17,908 bases of DNA from assembly GCA_904502235.1 (NCBI GenBank), contig CAJGDP010000030.1:1-17908 (forward strand). Reading direction: 5' to 3'. The position numbers and the translations under genes were made by a program. Source of the DNA: an uncultured Bacteroidaceae bacterium (lineage in GTDB: Bacteria > Bacteroidota > Bacteroidia > Bacteroidales > Bacteroidaceae). Under the pieces are notes generated by a model, which worked only from the letters and a program-made list of their open reading frames with translations, ran no database searches and was not told the DNA's origin. This document shows positions 6,409 to 13,244 of the stretch, piece after piece; the first letter of the stretch is position 1; every line of letters begins with the position of its first letter.

Positions 6409-8998
6409 ACCTGTTGCTGAATATCAGCATCTGTTCATCTGCATCAACCGTTACTGGGCTGTTTTTATCTATTGCACCGGCAAGCAACTGCTTTGAGAGG
6501 TCGTTCAGCAATAGTCTTTGTATGGCTCTTTTTATCGGTCGTGCACCGAATTCCGGGTCAAAGCCCACCTTGGCTATGAACTTTATTGCTCTGTCGCTGA
6601 CATGTAGAGTAACATCATTCTCTTTTAGAAGATTGGTTATTGATGTTGTCTGCAGGCGTACAATCTGTTCTATCTCTTCCTGGTTCAGGGGGGTGAACAT
6701 TATTGTCTCGTCAATGCGATTAAGGAACTCCGGACGTATTGTCTTTTTCAGCATCTCCATTATCTTCTCCTTTGTTTCCTCAATAAGAAATTCTCTGTTG
6801 CCTTCGTTTATCTTCTCGAACTGCTCCTGGATATATGCGCTTCCAAGGTTGCTGGTCATTATTATAATGGTGTTCTTGAAGTTTACCACACGGCCTTTGT
6901 TGTCGGTGAGACGACCGTCGTCGAGAACCTGCAACAGAATGTTGAATACATCGGGATGAGCCTTCTCTATTTCGTCGAACAATACTACGGAGTATGGCTT
7001 GCGACGTACGGCTTCGGTGAGTTGTCCGCCTTCATCGTATCCTACATATCCCGGAGGGGCACCGATGAGGCGTGATACCGAGAATTTTTCCTGATATTCG
7101 CTCATATCGATTCTAGTCATCAACGACTCGTCGTTGAACAGATATTTTGCCAATGCTTTTGCAAGTTCTGTCTTTCCCACGCCGGTTGTACCAAGGAATA
7201 TGAACGAGCCTATAGGACGTTTCGGGTCTTGCAGACCGGCACGGCTGCGACGTACAGCGTCGCTTACTGCCTGTATGGCCTCCTCTTGTCCGATTACGCT
7301 TTTATGCAGTTCTTCCTCCAGGGTGAGCAGTTTCTCGCGCTCGCTCTGTAGCATCTTGCTTACAGGAATTCCGGTCCAACGTGCAACCACATCTGCGATG
7401 TCTTCTGCGGTAACCTCCTCTTTAATCATGGCATTGTTGCCCTGTGTCTCGTGCAGTTTCTCCTGTGTCTCGGCTATCGTTGTTTCCAGTTCCTTGATTT
7501 TTCCGTATCTTATTTCCGCAACACGTCCGTAGTCGCCTTCGCGTTCTGCTCTTTCTGCCTCGAATTTAAGTTCTTCAATTTCGTGCTTTGCGTTCTGGAT
7601 ACGGTCGGCAAGTTCCTTCTCGTGTTGCCATTTCGCGCGTTTGATTTTTTCTTCTTCCTTGAGTGTGGAAATCTCTTTGGCGAGCATGTTCAGTTTTGGC
7701 TCGTCCTTTTCGCGCTTTATGGCTTCGCGCTCTATCTCCAATTGTTTGATGTGGCGTGAAATCTCGTCGAGCTCTTCGGGCAGCGAATCGCGCTCCATGC
7801 GAAGTTTCGATGCGGCCTCGTCAATCAGGTCGATAGCCTTGTCGGGAAGGAATCGTTCTGTAATGTAGCGGTCGCTGAGCGTAACTGCCGCAATAAGGGC
7901 ATCGTCCTGTATGCGTACTTTATGATGGCTTTCATATCGTTCCTTGAGTCCGCGCAGAATGGATATGCTGCTCATCTTGTCCGGCTCGTTTACCATTACA
8001 CTCTGAAAACGGCGCTCAAGTGCCTTGTCTTTTTCAAAGTATTTCTGGTATTCGTCAAGTGTGGTCGCGCCAATTGAACGCAACTCTCCGCGTGCCAATG
8101 CCGGTTTCAGTATGTTTGCGGCATCCATCGCGCCTTCTCCTTTACCAGCACCCACAAGGGTGTGAATCTCGTCGATGAAGAGTATTATTCGACCATCGGC
8201 TTTTGTTACCTCATTTATTACGGCCTTAAGACGCTCCTCGAATTCTCCCTTGTATTTGGCACCGGCAACAAGTGCGCCCATGTCGAGCGAGTATATCTGC
8301 TTGTCGCGAAGATTGTCGGGGACGTCTCCTCTTACAAGGCGGTGTGCAAGACCTTCGGCTATCGCGGTCTTTCCGGTTCCCGGTTCTCCTATAAGTATCG
8401 GATTATTCTTTGTGCGACGGCTCAATATCTGCAGGATACGTCTTATCTCGTCGTCTCTGCCTATCACGGGATCCAATTTTCCGCTTTTTGCCGCCTCGTT
8501 TAGGTTTATCGCATACTTTTCCAGTGCCTGATAGTTATCCTCGGCACTCTGTGACTTTACATTCTCCCCTTTGCGAAGTTCTTTTGTCGCTTTTTCGAGT
8601 TCGCTTCTGTTCGCACCATTGCTGTTAAGAATCTTTGCAACAGGGTTGTCTTCGTCGGCAATTGCAATCAACAGCGGTTCTATGGATACGAATTCGTCAC
8701 CATATTGCTTGGCTACGGTTTCGGCTTTTGTGAGTACTTTGTTGCTCTCCCTGCTGAAATAGGGGCTTCCGCCACTCACTTTAGGCAGGGATGCAATAAG
8801 ATTATCAACCTCGTTCTTTACCTTATTTATATTGCAACCTGCTTTCTGTAATAGGAAAGAGATTATCTGTTCGCCACATTTCAGAACTCCTCCCATTATG
8901 TGAGCAGGTTCAATAACTTGCTGTCCGTTGCTCTGTGCAATGTTTACAGCCTCCTGAATTGCCTCTTGGGCTTTGTTTGTAAATTTGTTAAAATTCAT
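6407..8998 (-). CDS. clpB: ATP-dependent disaggregase ClpB (Hsp100)
   Basis: This cytoplasmic AAA+ hexamer threads aggregated proteins through its pore and works with DnaK. At 863 aa it is the normal ClpB length. Domains in order are: Clp N-domain (about 1-145); first ATPase with Walker A GEPGTGKT (204-211) and Walker B LFIDEIH (273-279); a long charged coiled-coil M domain (about 400-525) that marks ClpB rather than ClpA/C; second ATPase with Walker A GTTGVGKT (603-610) and VLFDEIEKAH (672-681); and sensor-2 GARPIKR (818-824). The pore loop KYKGEFEERLK is present. A strong Shine-Dalgarno precedes the ATG, unlike the other genes here. All catalytic motifs look intact. Confidence 0.98.
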   Translation of the reverse strand: MNFNKFTNKAQEAIQEAVNIAQSNGQQVIEPAHIMGGVLKCGEQIISFLLQKAGCNINKVKNEVDNLIASLPKVSGGSPYFSRESNKVLTKAETVAKQYGDEFVSIEPLLIAIADEDNPVAKILNSNGANRSELEKATKELRKGENVKSQSAEDNYQALEKYAINLNEAAKSGKLDPVIGRDDEIRRILQILSRRTKNNPILIGEPGTGKTAIAEGLAHRLVRGDVPDNLRDKQIYSLDMGALVAGAKYKGEFEERLKAVINEVTKADGRIILFIDEIHTLVGAGKGEGAMDAANILKPALARGELRSIGATTLDEYQKYFEKDKALERRFQSVMVNEPDKMSSISILRGLKERYESHHKVRIQDDALIAAVTLSDRYITERFLPDKAIDLIDEAASKLRMERDSLPEELDEISRHIKQLEIEREAIKREKDEPKLNMLAKEISTLKEEEKIKRAKWQHEKELADRIQNAKHEIEELKFEAERAEREGDYGRVAEIRYGKIKELETTIAETQEKLHETQGNNAMIKEEVTAEDIADVVARWTGIPVSKMLQSEREKLLTLEEELHKSVIGQEEAIQAVSDAVRRSRAGLQDPKRPIGSFIFLGTTGVGKTELAKALAKYLFNDESLMTRIDMSEYQEKFSVSRLIGAPPGYVGYDEGGQLTEAVRRKPYSVVLFDEIEKAHPDVFNILLQVLDDGRLTDNKGRVVNFKNTIIIMTSNLGSAYIQEQFEKINEGNREFLIEETKEKIMEMLKKTIRPEFLNRIDETIMFTPLNQEEIEQIVRLQTTSITNLLKENDVTLHVSDRAIKFIAKVGFDPEFGARPIKRAIQRLLLNDLSKQLLAGAIDKNSPVTVDADEQMLIFSNR

Positions 8999-9007
8999 AT
9001 CATTAAT

Positions 9008-9015
9008 CTCCTTTC
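9008..9015 (-). promoter_or_regulatory. Near-consensus Shine-Dalgarno of clpB
   Basis: On the minus strand GAAAGGAG lies 9 nt before the clpB ATG (8996-8998). It matches eight consecutive bases of the expected anti-Shine-Dalgarno complement and fixes the start. The other starts in this window show no comparable purine box. Confidence 0.8.
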
Positions 9016-9041
9016 GTATGGATATATAACAAATAACAAAC

Positions 9042-9049
9042 CAAATATA
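9042..9049 (-). promoter_or_regulatory. -7 box of the clpB promoter
   Basis: TATATTTG on the minus strand is a perfect TAnnTTTG element. It implies a start near 9035 and a leader of about 37 nt. No TTTG is present at the usual -33 distance; that position lies inside the hairpin at 9051-9095, so the promoter may need an activator or alternative contacts. Confidence 0.55.
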
Positions 9050-9050
9050 T

Positions 9051-9095
9051 CAGTTACGCCATTATGGCATTTTGTATGTCATAATGGCGTAACTG
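9051..9095. repeat. Long hairpin-forming inverted repeat between aspA and clpB
   Basis: CAGTTACGCCATTATG (9051-9066) is perfectly complementary to 9080-9095. The stem continues through one G-T wobble and three more pairs to a 5-nt loop (9071-9075), giving 20 bp. It starts 19 nt after the aspA stop and abuts the clpB -7 box. It could end aspA transcription, although no good U-tract follows, or it could be an operator at the clpB promoter. Confidence 0.7.
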
Positions 9096-9114
9096 TAAGA
9101 TCTCTAAATTGATA

Positions 9115-10530
9115 TCAGTATTTCTTTGTCGGCATTTTGTGGGGAGAAATCATGTTCTCCGGACGCAGGAGTTCGTCGAGTTCTTCCTGTGATAGCAGTT
9201 TTTCTTCCAGCACAAGGTCGTATACACTGCGGTTCTCCTTTAAGGCGCGTTTTGCAATTTTCGCGCTGTTCTCATAGCCGAGTACAGGATTCAGGGCTGT
9301 AACGATACCTATGCTTCCAAGAACCAGTTCTTTGCAATGTCCTTCGTTTGCGGTGATTCCGTCCACACAAAGCACGCGCAGGCGTGTTATACCTCGCAAC
9401 AACATGCGTATAGAAGATATGATGGCATGTACGATAACCGGTTCCATGACATTCAACTGCAACTGTCCTGCTTCTGCGGCGAATGTTACTGTAAGGTCGT
9501 TGCCGATTACGCGGAAACATATCTGGTTCACAACTTCGGGAATTACGGGATTTACCTTACCGGGCATGATACTTGAGCCGGGCTGCATCGGTGGCAGGTT
9601 TATTTCGTTCAAACCACAGCGTGGACCGCTTGAGAGAAGTCGCAGGTCGTTGCATATTTTCGATAGTTTCACTGCCAGGCGTTTGAGTGCCGAAGAGTAC
9701 ATTACCGATGAACCGGCATCGGGTGTTGCCTCAACCAGGTTGCCTGCAAGCACGAATGGTTTGCCTGATATGGCACGCAATGCGTCAACGCAGGCTTGTG
9801 CATATCCCGGTTCGGTGTTGATTCCTGTACCGATTGCTGTTGCTCCCATGTTTACCTCCAGGAACAGACGTGCCATCTCGTTCAGTCGGCTTACCTCTTC
9901 GTCGAGTGTTACTGCAAATGCCTCGAATTCCTGTCCAAGAGTCATCGGCACGGCATCCTGCAACTGGGTGCGTCCCATCTTTATGACTTTGTCGAACTCC
10001 TTGCCTTTTGCGCGGAAGGCTTCGATAAGGCGTTTCAACTCGCGTACCAGGTCTTCGTTATGTAGTATGAAACACAATTTGAACGATGTGGGGTAGGCGT
10101 CGTTTGTGGATTGCGACAGGTTTACATGGTCGTTGGGGTGGCAATATTGGTATTCGCCTTTCTGATGTCCGAGTATTTCGAGTGCGCGGTTAGCAACAAC
10201 TTCGTTGATGTTCATGTTGGTTGATGTACCTGCACCGCCCTGTATAAGGTCTACGGGGAACTGGTCTACCAGTGCGCCTTCCATTATTTCTTCACATGCT
10301 TTTTTGATGGCAGAACCAATCTCCTCGTCAAGTGTTCCAAGCGAAACATTTGCATGGGCTGCAGCCCATTTTACCATGGCAAGAGCCTTTACGTAATAGG
10401 GGTGGTCGCTGATGGTGATGCCGCTTATATCTTTGAAGTTTACCATCGCTCTCAGGGTCTGTACTCCATAATAAGCATCGGCGGGAACCTGTATCTCGCC
10501 CAAAGAGTCATGTTCAAGACGTGTCTTCAT
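9115..10530 (-). CDS. aspA: Aspartate ammonia-lyase (aspartase)
   Basis: This cytoplasmic tetrameric enzyme converts L-aspartate to fumarate and ammonia, feeding fumarate reduction in anaerobes. The 471-aa length is typical. The start EHDSLGEIQVPADAYYGVQTLRA is aspartase-like. Further family motifs are GGAGTSTNMN (98-107), QSTNDAYPTS (140-149) and the flexible catalytic loop PGSSIMPGKVNPVIPE (317-332). The sequence VIPEVVNQ after that loop favours aspartase over class II fumarase, where it usually reads TQCEA. The ATG at 10530 has no Shine-Dalgarno. The gene is alone, with its own promoter upstream and an OmpH terminator isolating it from the genes before. Confidence 0.95.
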   Translation of the reverse strand: MKTRLEHDSLGEIQVPADAYYGVQTLRAMVNFKDISGITISDHPYYVKALAMVKWAAAHANVSLGTLDEEIGSAIKKACEEIMEGALVDQFPVDLIQGGAGTSTNMNINEVVANRALEILGHQKGEYQYCHPNDHVNLSQSTNDAYPTSFKLCFILHNEDLVRELKRLIEAFRAKGKEFDKVIKMGRTQLQDAVPMTLGQEFEAFAVTLDEEVSRLNEMARLFLEVNMGATAIGTGINTEPGYAQACVDALRAISGKPFVLAGNLVEATPDAGSSVMYSSALKRLAVKLSKICNDLRLLSSGPRCGLNEINLPPMQPGSSIMPGKVNPVIPEVVNQICFRVIGNDLTVTFAAEAGQLQLNVMEPVIVHAIISSIRMLLRGITRLRVLCVDGITANEGHCKELVLGSIGIVTALNPVLGYENSAKIAKRALKENRSVYDLVLEEKLLSQEELDELLRPENMISPHKMPTKKY

Positions 10531-10621
10531 GATATTTATGATTTATATGGTTGTTTTAAGTATATAATGCTTGTGATACTGTATTTGTTTCTTGCGGCAA
10601 GTACATATCGTAAGTCTACTT

Positions 10622-10629
10622 CAAATATA
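10622..10629 (-). promoter_or_regulatory. -7 box of the aspA promoter
   Basis: TATATTTG on the minus strand matches TAnnTTTG exactly. The expected -33 position reads TTTCG (10650-10654), one insertion away from TTTG. The start would be near 10615, giving a leader of about 85 nt. Confidence 0.5.
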
Positions 10630-10670
10630 GATATAAAAAATTGTAATGACGAAATAAATACGGATTATTT

Positions 10671-10714
10671 ATAAAAATAATCATCGGCAATGGTTTCTGC
10701 CATTGCCGATGATT
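10671..10714 (-). terminator. Rho-independent terminator of the OmpH-like gene
   Basis: A 15-bp stem pairs 10679-10693 with 10700-10714 (core TCATCGGCAATGG) around a 6-nt loop. On the minus strand it is followed by TTATTTTTAT. It lies 19 nt after the OmpH-like stop codon at 10734. Confidence 0.88.
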
Positions 10715-10733
10715 GTCTCTGTTGTGAAAAAGA

Positions 10734-11330
10734 TTATTCCTTTGTCTCTGCATAACGCTTGTTCAAACCTTCTGTAATCTGGTTTGTAACGTCGTATGCT
10801 GGATTTGCGTAAAGCAGGTTCTCGCCGAGCTTGGTGATGATGAAATCGTATCCGGCCTCCTTGTTGAACTCTTCAACGAACTTGTTTATTGAATCGCGAA
10901 GAGCCTGATTCTTGAGTAAACCTTCTCTTTCAAATTCCAAAGTCAGGTTCTGCTCCAACTGAACTATTTCCTGCTCCTTTTCTACAATGCGGTTATACTC
11001 GCTCTGTGCACGCTCGGGAGTTGCGTATACATTATTCTTGTATTTGCGCTCAAAGTCGGCCTGATCTGCTTGTAGTGCCTTGTACTTTTCGGTGAGCTTC
11101 ATTTTGATATCCTCTTCCTTGCGCATCATCTCTTTGTTGATGTCCTGTGCAAAGTTGTATTTGCTCATAAGAGAATCAAGGTTTACATAAGCAACCTTAA
11201 GAGCGTTGCCGGTCTGCTCTGTCTGTACAGTCTGCGCAGTCTGTTCATTTGCAGACGGTGTGCACTGTGCAAACATCAGGATTGATGCAAATGCAATTGC
11301 GAGAATAGAGTTCTTTGTGAAATTTTTCAT
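10734..11330 (-). CDS. Skp/OmpH-family periplasmic chaperone-like lipoprotein
   Basis: This 198-aa protein of the OmpH (Skp) family binds unfolded outer-membrane proteins on their way through the periplasm. It has a hydrophobic signal (about 8-22) ending in FAQC, with the likely lipidated Cys at 23. A Thr/Gln-rich linker follows (24-41). The OmpH core starts with KVAYVNLDSLMSKY (45-58), continues with a long charged coiled coil (about 60-150) and ends with the family's YDFIITKLGENLLYANPAYDVT-type strand region (161-182). Classical Skp is soluble; the lipobox suggests membrane tethering here. It lies 11 bp downstream of the small membrane protein gene, presumably in one transcript, and is followed by a strong terminator. 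Confidence 0.88.
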   Translation of the reverse strand: MKNFTKNSILAIAFASILMFAQCTPSANEQTAQTVQTEQTGNALKVAYVNLDSLMSKYNFAQDINKEMMRKEEDIKMKLTEKYKALQADQADFERKYKNNVYATPERAQSEYNRIVEKEQEIVQLEQNLTLEFEREGLLKNQALRDSINKFVEEFNKEAGYDFIITKLGENLLYANPAYDVTNQITEGLNKRYAETKE

Positions 11331-11341
11331 AAACTGTATTT

Positions 11342-11557
11342 TTATTTTTTGTTTGTTTCTCTTACTGCCATCGGGTTTTCCTTGCGTGCGTCCCTATCCT
11401 GTGATTGGGCGCATTTTATACCTCTCTTACGCATGTTCCTGTTTCCGCCGATGTGTATGTTCGGAAATTTGCCGTTCTTCTTTATGATTATTGTTATGGA
11501 AAGTAATGCAACGCTTATTGCAATTATTATCAATGTATATAATAAAGTTTTGAACAT
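11342..11557 (-). CDS. Small single-pass membrane protein with conserved basic tail
   Basis: This is a 71-aa protein beginning MFKTLLYTLIIIAISVALLS. It has one membrane helix (about 4-26) and a polar tail with GKFPNIHIGGNRNMRKRGI followed by KCAQSQDRDARK. I recall similar tails in uncharacterised Bacteroidales proteins, but I cannot name a family or function. The frame is open to an upstream ATG at 11617. I chose 11557 because a perfect -7 box (11594-11601) places transcription start near 11587, inside the longer version, and because the extra 20 residues look like noncoding sequence. The gene is 11 bp upstream of the OmpH-like lipoprotein, so the two probably share a transcript. The tail is likely cytoplasmic by the positive-inside rule (inference). 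Confidence 0.75.
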   Translation of the reverse strand: MFKTLLYTLIIIAISVALLSITIIIKKNGKFPNIHIGGNRNMRKRGIKCAQSQDRDARKENPMAVRETNKK

Positions 11558-11593
11558 TTCCGTTATTTTTGTAGTCTGTATCGTAAGGGAGTA

Positions 11594-11601
11594 CAAAGAT
11601 A
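11594..11601 (-). promoter_or_regulatory. -7 box of the small membrane protein/OmpH operon
   Basis: TATCTTTG on the minus strand matches TAnnTTTG. It lies 36 bp before the chosen start at 11557. No clear -33 TTTG was found at 19-21 bp. Confidence 0.5.
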
Positions 11602-11644
11602 GTGTTTTTATCGGCATTTTTTCCTTATTGGCGATGTGAAAAAA

Positions 11645-11667
11645 CGGTAAAAATGAGCGATTTACCG
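11645..11667. repeat. Inverted repeat in the divergent intergenic region before pepD
   Basis: CGGTAAA (11645-11651) and TTTACCG (11661-11667) are perfect inverted arms with a 9-nt centre. They lie 61 bp before the pepD ATG and about 60 bp from the inferred start of the opposite operon. The position suits an operator, but the regulator is unknown. Confidence 0.45.
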
Positions 11668-11728
11668 CATATTTAAATATTTTTTACAATAGTTGCGCAA
11701 GTATTAACAAATTTAAACTATAATTAAG

Positions 11729-13186
11729 ATGGAACAACTTAAACTACAACCCGAATCGGTGTTCAATTATTTCCTTGAAATATGCAAGATACCTCATGGC
11801 TCAAAAAACGAGGCTCAAATTTCTGCTTACTTGCAGGATTTCGGAAAGCGACTCGGTTATGAAACTCTTGCAGATGAAGTGGGTAATGTGCTAATAAAGA
11901 AACCTGCATATCCCGGTTATGAGAATCGCAAGACCATAATTCTGCAAGGTCATATGGATATGGTGTGCGACAAACGTCCCGATGTGGAGCACGATTTTAC
12001 AAAGGATCCGATTCGTACCTTTGTTGACGGCGAGTGGCTGAAGGCTCAGGGAACAACTCTTGGCGCAGACAACGGTATTGGTGTTGCCGCAGCGATGGCG
12101 GTGCTTGCCGACAAGGAACTTAAGCATGGTCCTGTAAACTGTCTGTTCACTATAGACGAGGAAACCGGTCTTACCGGTGCCGAAAAACTTACATCGGAGT
12201 TCTTGCAGGGTGATATACTCGTGAACCTTGATTCCGAGGACGAAGGTGAAATGTTTATCGGTTGTGCAGGTGGTGTATGCAATTATGCGGAATTTACCCA
12301 TGATTGGGTAGCTGTTCCTCAGGGATATTTCTTCCTTAAGATTGATATAAACAGTCTCACCGGTGGTCATTCGGGTGATGATATAAATAAGGAGCGTGCA
12401 AACGCCAACAAACTCATGGCACGTTTCTTGAATAAGGTTTCAGGCAAGTACGATTGCTATCTGTGTGAGATAAGTGGCGGCAGTCTTCATAATGCAATTC
12501 CTCGTGACGCATCTGCTGTCATTGCAGTTCCTTCAGCTGACAAGGAGTCGGTTCGTGTTGATTTCAATATATTTGCAGCAGAGGTTCAGGCGGAGTATTC
12601 TGTAACAGAACCTGCAGCGCGTTTTACAATGCAGAGCACCGATGCTGTGGAGAAAGCCATTGACCGTGAATCGGCAAAGAAACTTCTGCTTTCGTTGCAG
12701 GCTGTATTCAACGGTGTCTATGCAATGAGTGTCGACATGCCCGGTCTGGTTGAGACATCGAGCAACCTTGCTTCGGTGAAACGTACCGGTGAAAATACTC
12801 TGCTTGTTACGGCAAGCCAGCGCAGTTCTGTGGAATCGGCTCGCGATAATGTCTCAGATACCGTGCGTGCGGCATTTGAGTTGGGTGGTGCTGTTGTTAC
12901 CACAAGTGGCGGTTATCCCGGTTGGAAACCGAATGTGAAATCCGAAATCCTTAAGGTGGCTTGCGATACATATAAGGAACTTTTTGGTGCAGAAGCAAAA
13001 ATCAAGGCAATTCATGCCGGTTTGGAGTGTGGTTTGTTCCTCGAGAAGGCTCCCGGCTTGGATATGATTTCGTTCGGCCCCACAATGCGTGGCGTGCACT
13101 CGCCCGATGAACGTCTTCACATTGCTTCTACCGAGCGTTGGTGGCGTCATCTTGTGGCACTTCTTGAGAATGCTCCGCAAAAGTGA
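11729..13186 (+). CDS. pepD: Aminoacyl-histidine dipeptidase (peptidase M20C)
   Basis: This di-zinc cytoplasmic dipeptidase cleaves Xaa-His (carnosine-type) and other dipeptides. At 485 aa it has the full PepD length. Visible active-site residues are H75 and D77 (GHMDMV), D114 (GADNGIG), E144/E145 (TIDEETG), D168 (NLDSEDEG) and H457 (GVHSPDE), in the order and spacing known for E. coli/Vibrio PepD. The insertion with GGHSGDDIN (212-220) forms part of the lid domain. The start is ATG after AATTAAG with no Shine-Dalgarno. I see no clean TAnnTTTG promoter, only an inverted repeat upstream (11645-11667). A lipoprotein gene follows after 58 bp and could be co-transcribed. Confidence 0.97.
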   Translation: MEQLKLQPESVFNYFLEICKIPHGSKNEAQISAYLQDFGKRLGYETLADEVGNVLIKKPAYPGYENRKTIILQGHMDMVCDKRPDVEHDFTKDPIRTFVDGEWLKAQGTTLGADNGIGVAAAMAVLADKELKHGPVNCLFTIDEETGLTGAEKLTSEFLQGDILVNLDSEDEGEMFIGCAGGVCNYAEFTHDWVAVPQGYFFLKIDINSLTGGHSGDDINKERANANKLMARFLNKVSGKYDCYLCEISGGSLHNAIPRDASAVIAVPSADKESVRVDFNIFAAEVQAEYSVTEPAARFTMQSTDAVEKAIDRESAKKLLLSLQAVFNGVYAMSVDMPGLVETSSNLASVKRTGENTLLVTASQRSSVESARDNVSDTVRAAFELGGAVVTTSGGYPGWKPNVKSEILKVACDTYKELFGAEAKIKAIHAGLECGLFLEKAPGLDMISFGPTMRGVHSPDERLHIASTERWWRHLVALLENAPQK

Positions 13187-13218
13187 TTGTCTGAGCAATA
13201 AAAAGACTGTTTCGTCGT

Positions 13219-13238
13219 TACATATTCAATAATATGTA
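13219..13238 (+). repeat. Small hairpin in front of the beta-helix lipoprotein start
   Basis: TACATATT (13219-13226) pairs with AATATGTA (13231-13238) around CAAT. It ends 6 nt before the ATG at 13245, where the ribosome would bind. The stem is AT-rich and may be chance or a weak translation control. Confidence 0.4.
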
Positions 13239-13244
13239 TCCACG

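Noticed and set aside
9311..10096. 261-aa open frame on + inside aspA
   Set aside because: It is antisense to a highly conserved enzyme and its composition (Ser/Arg/Pro-rich) reflects the complementary codons.
9115..10530. Class II fumarase instead of aspartase
   Set aside because: The N-terminus (EHDSLGEIQVPADAYYG) and VIPEVVNQ after the catalytic loop are aspartase features.
11558..11617. Longer start (ATG at 11617) for the small membrane protein
   Set aside because: A perfect -7 box at 11594-11601 lies inside this extension, so the mRNA most likely begins after it.
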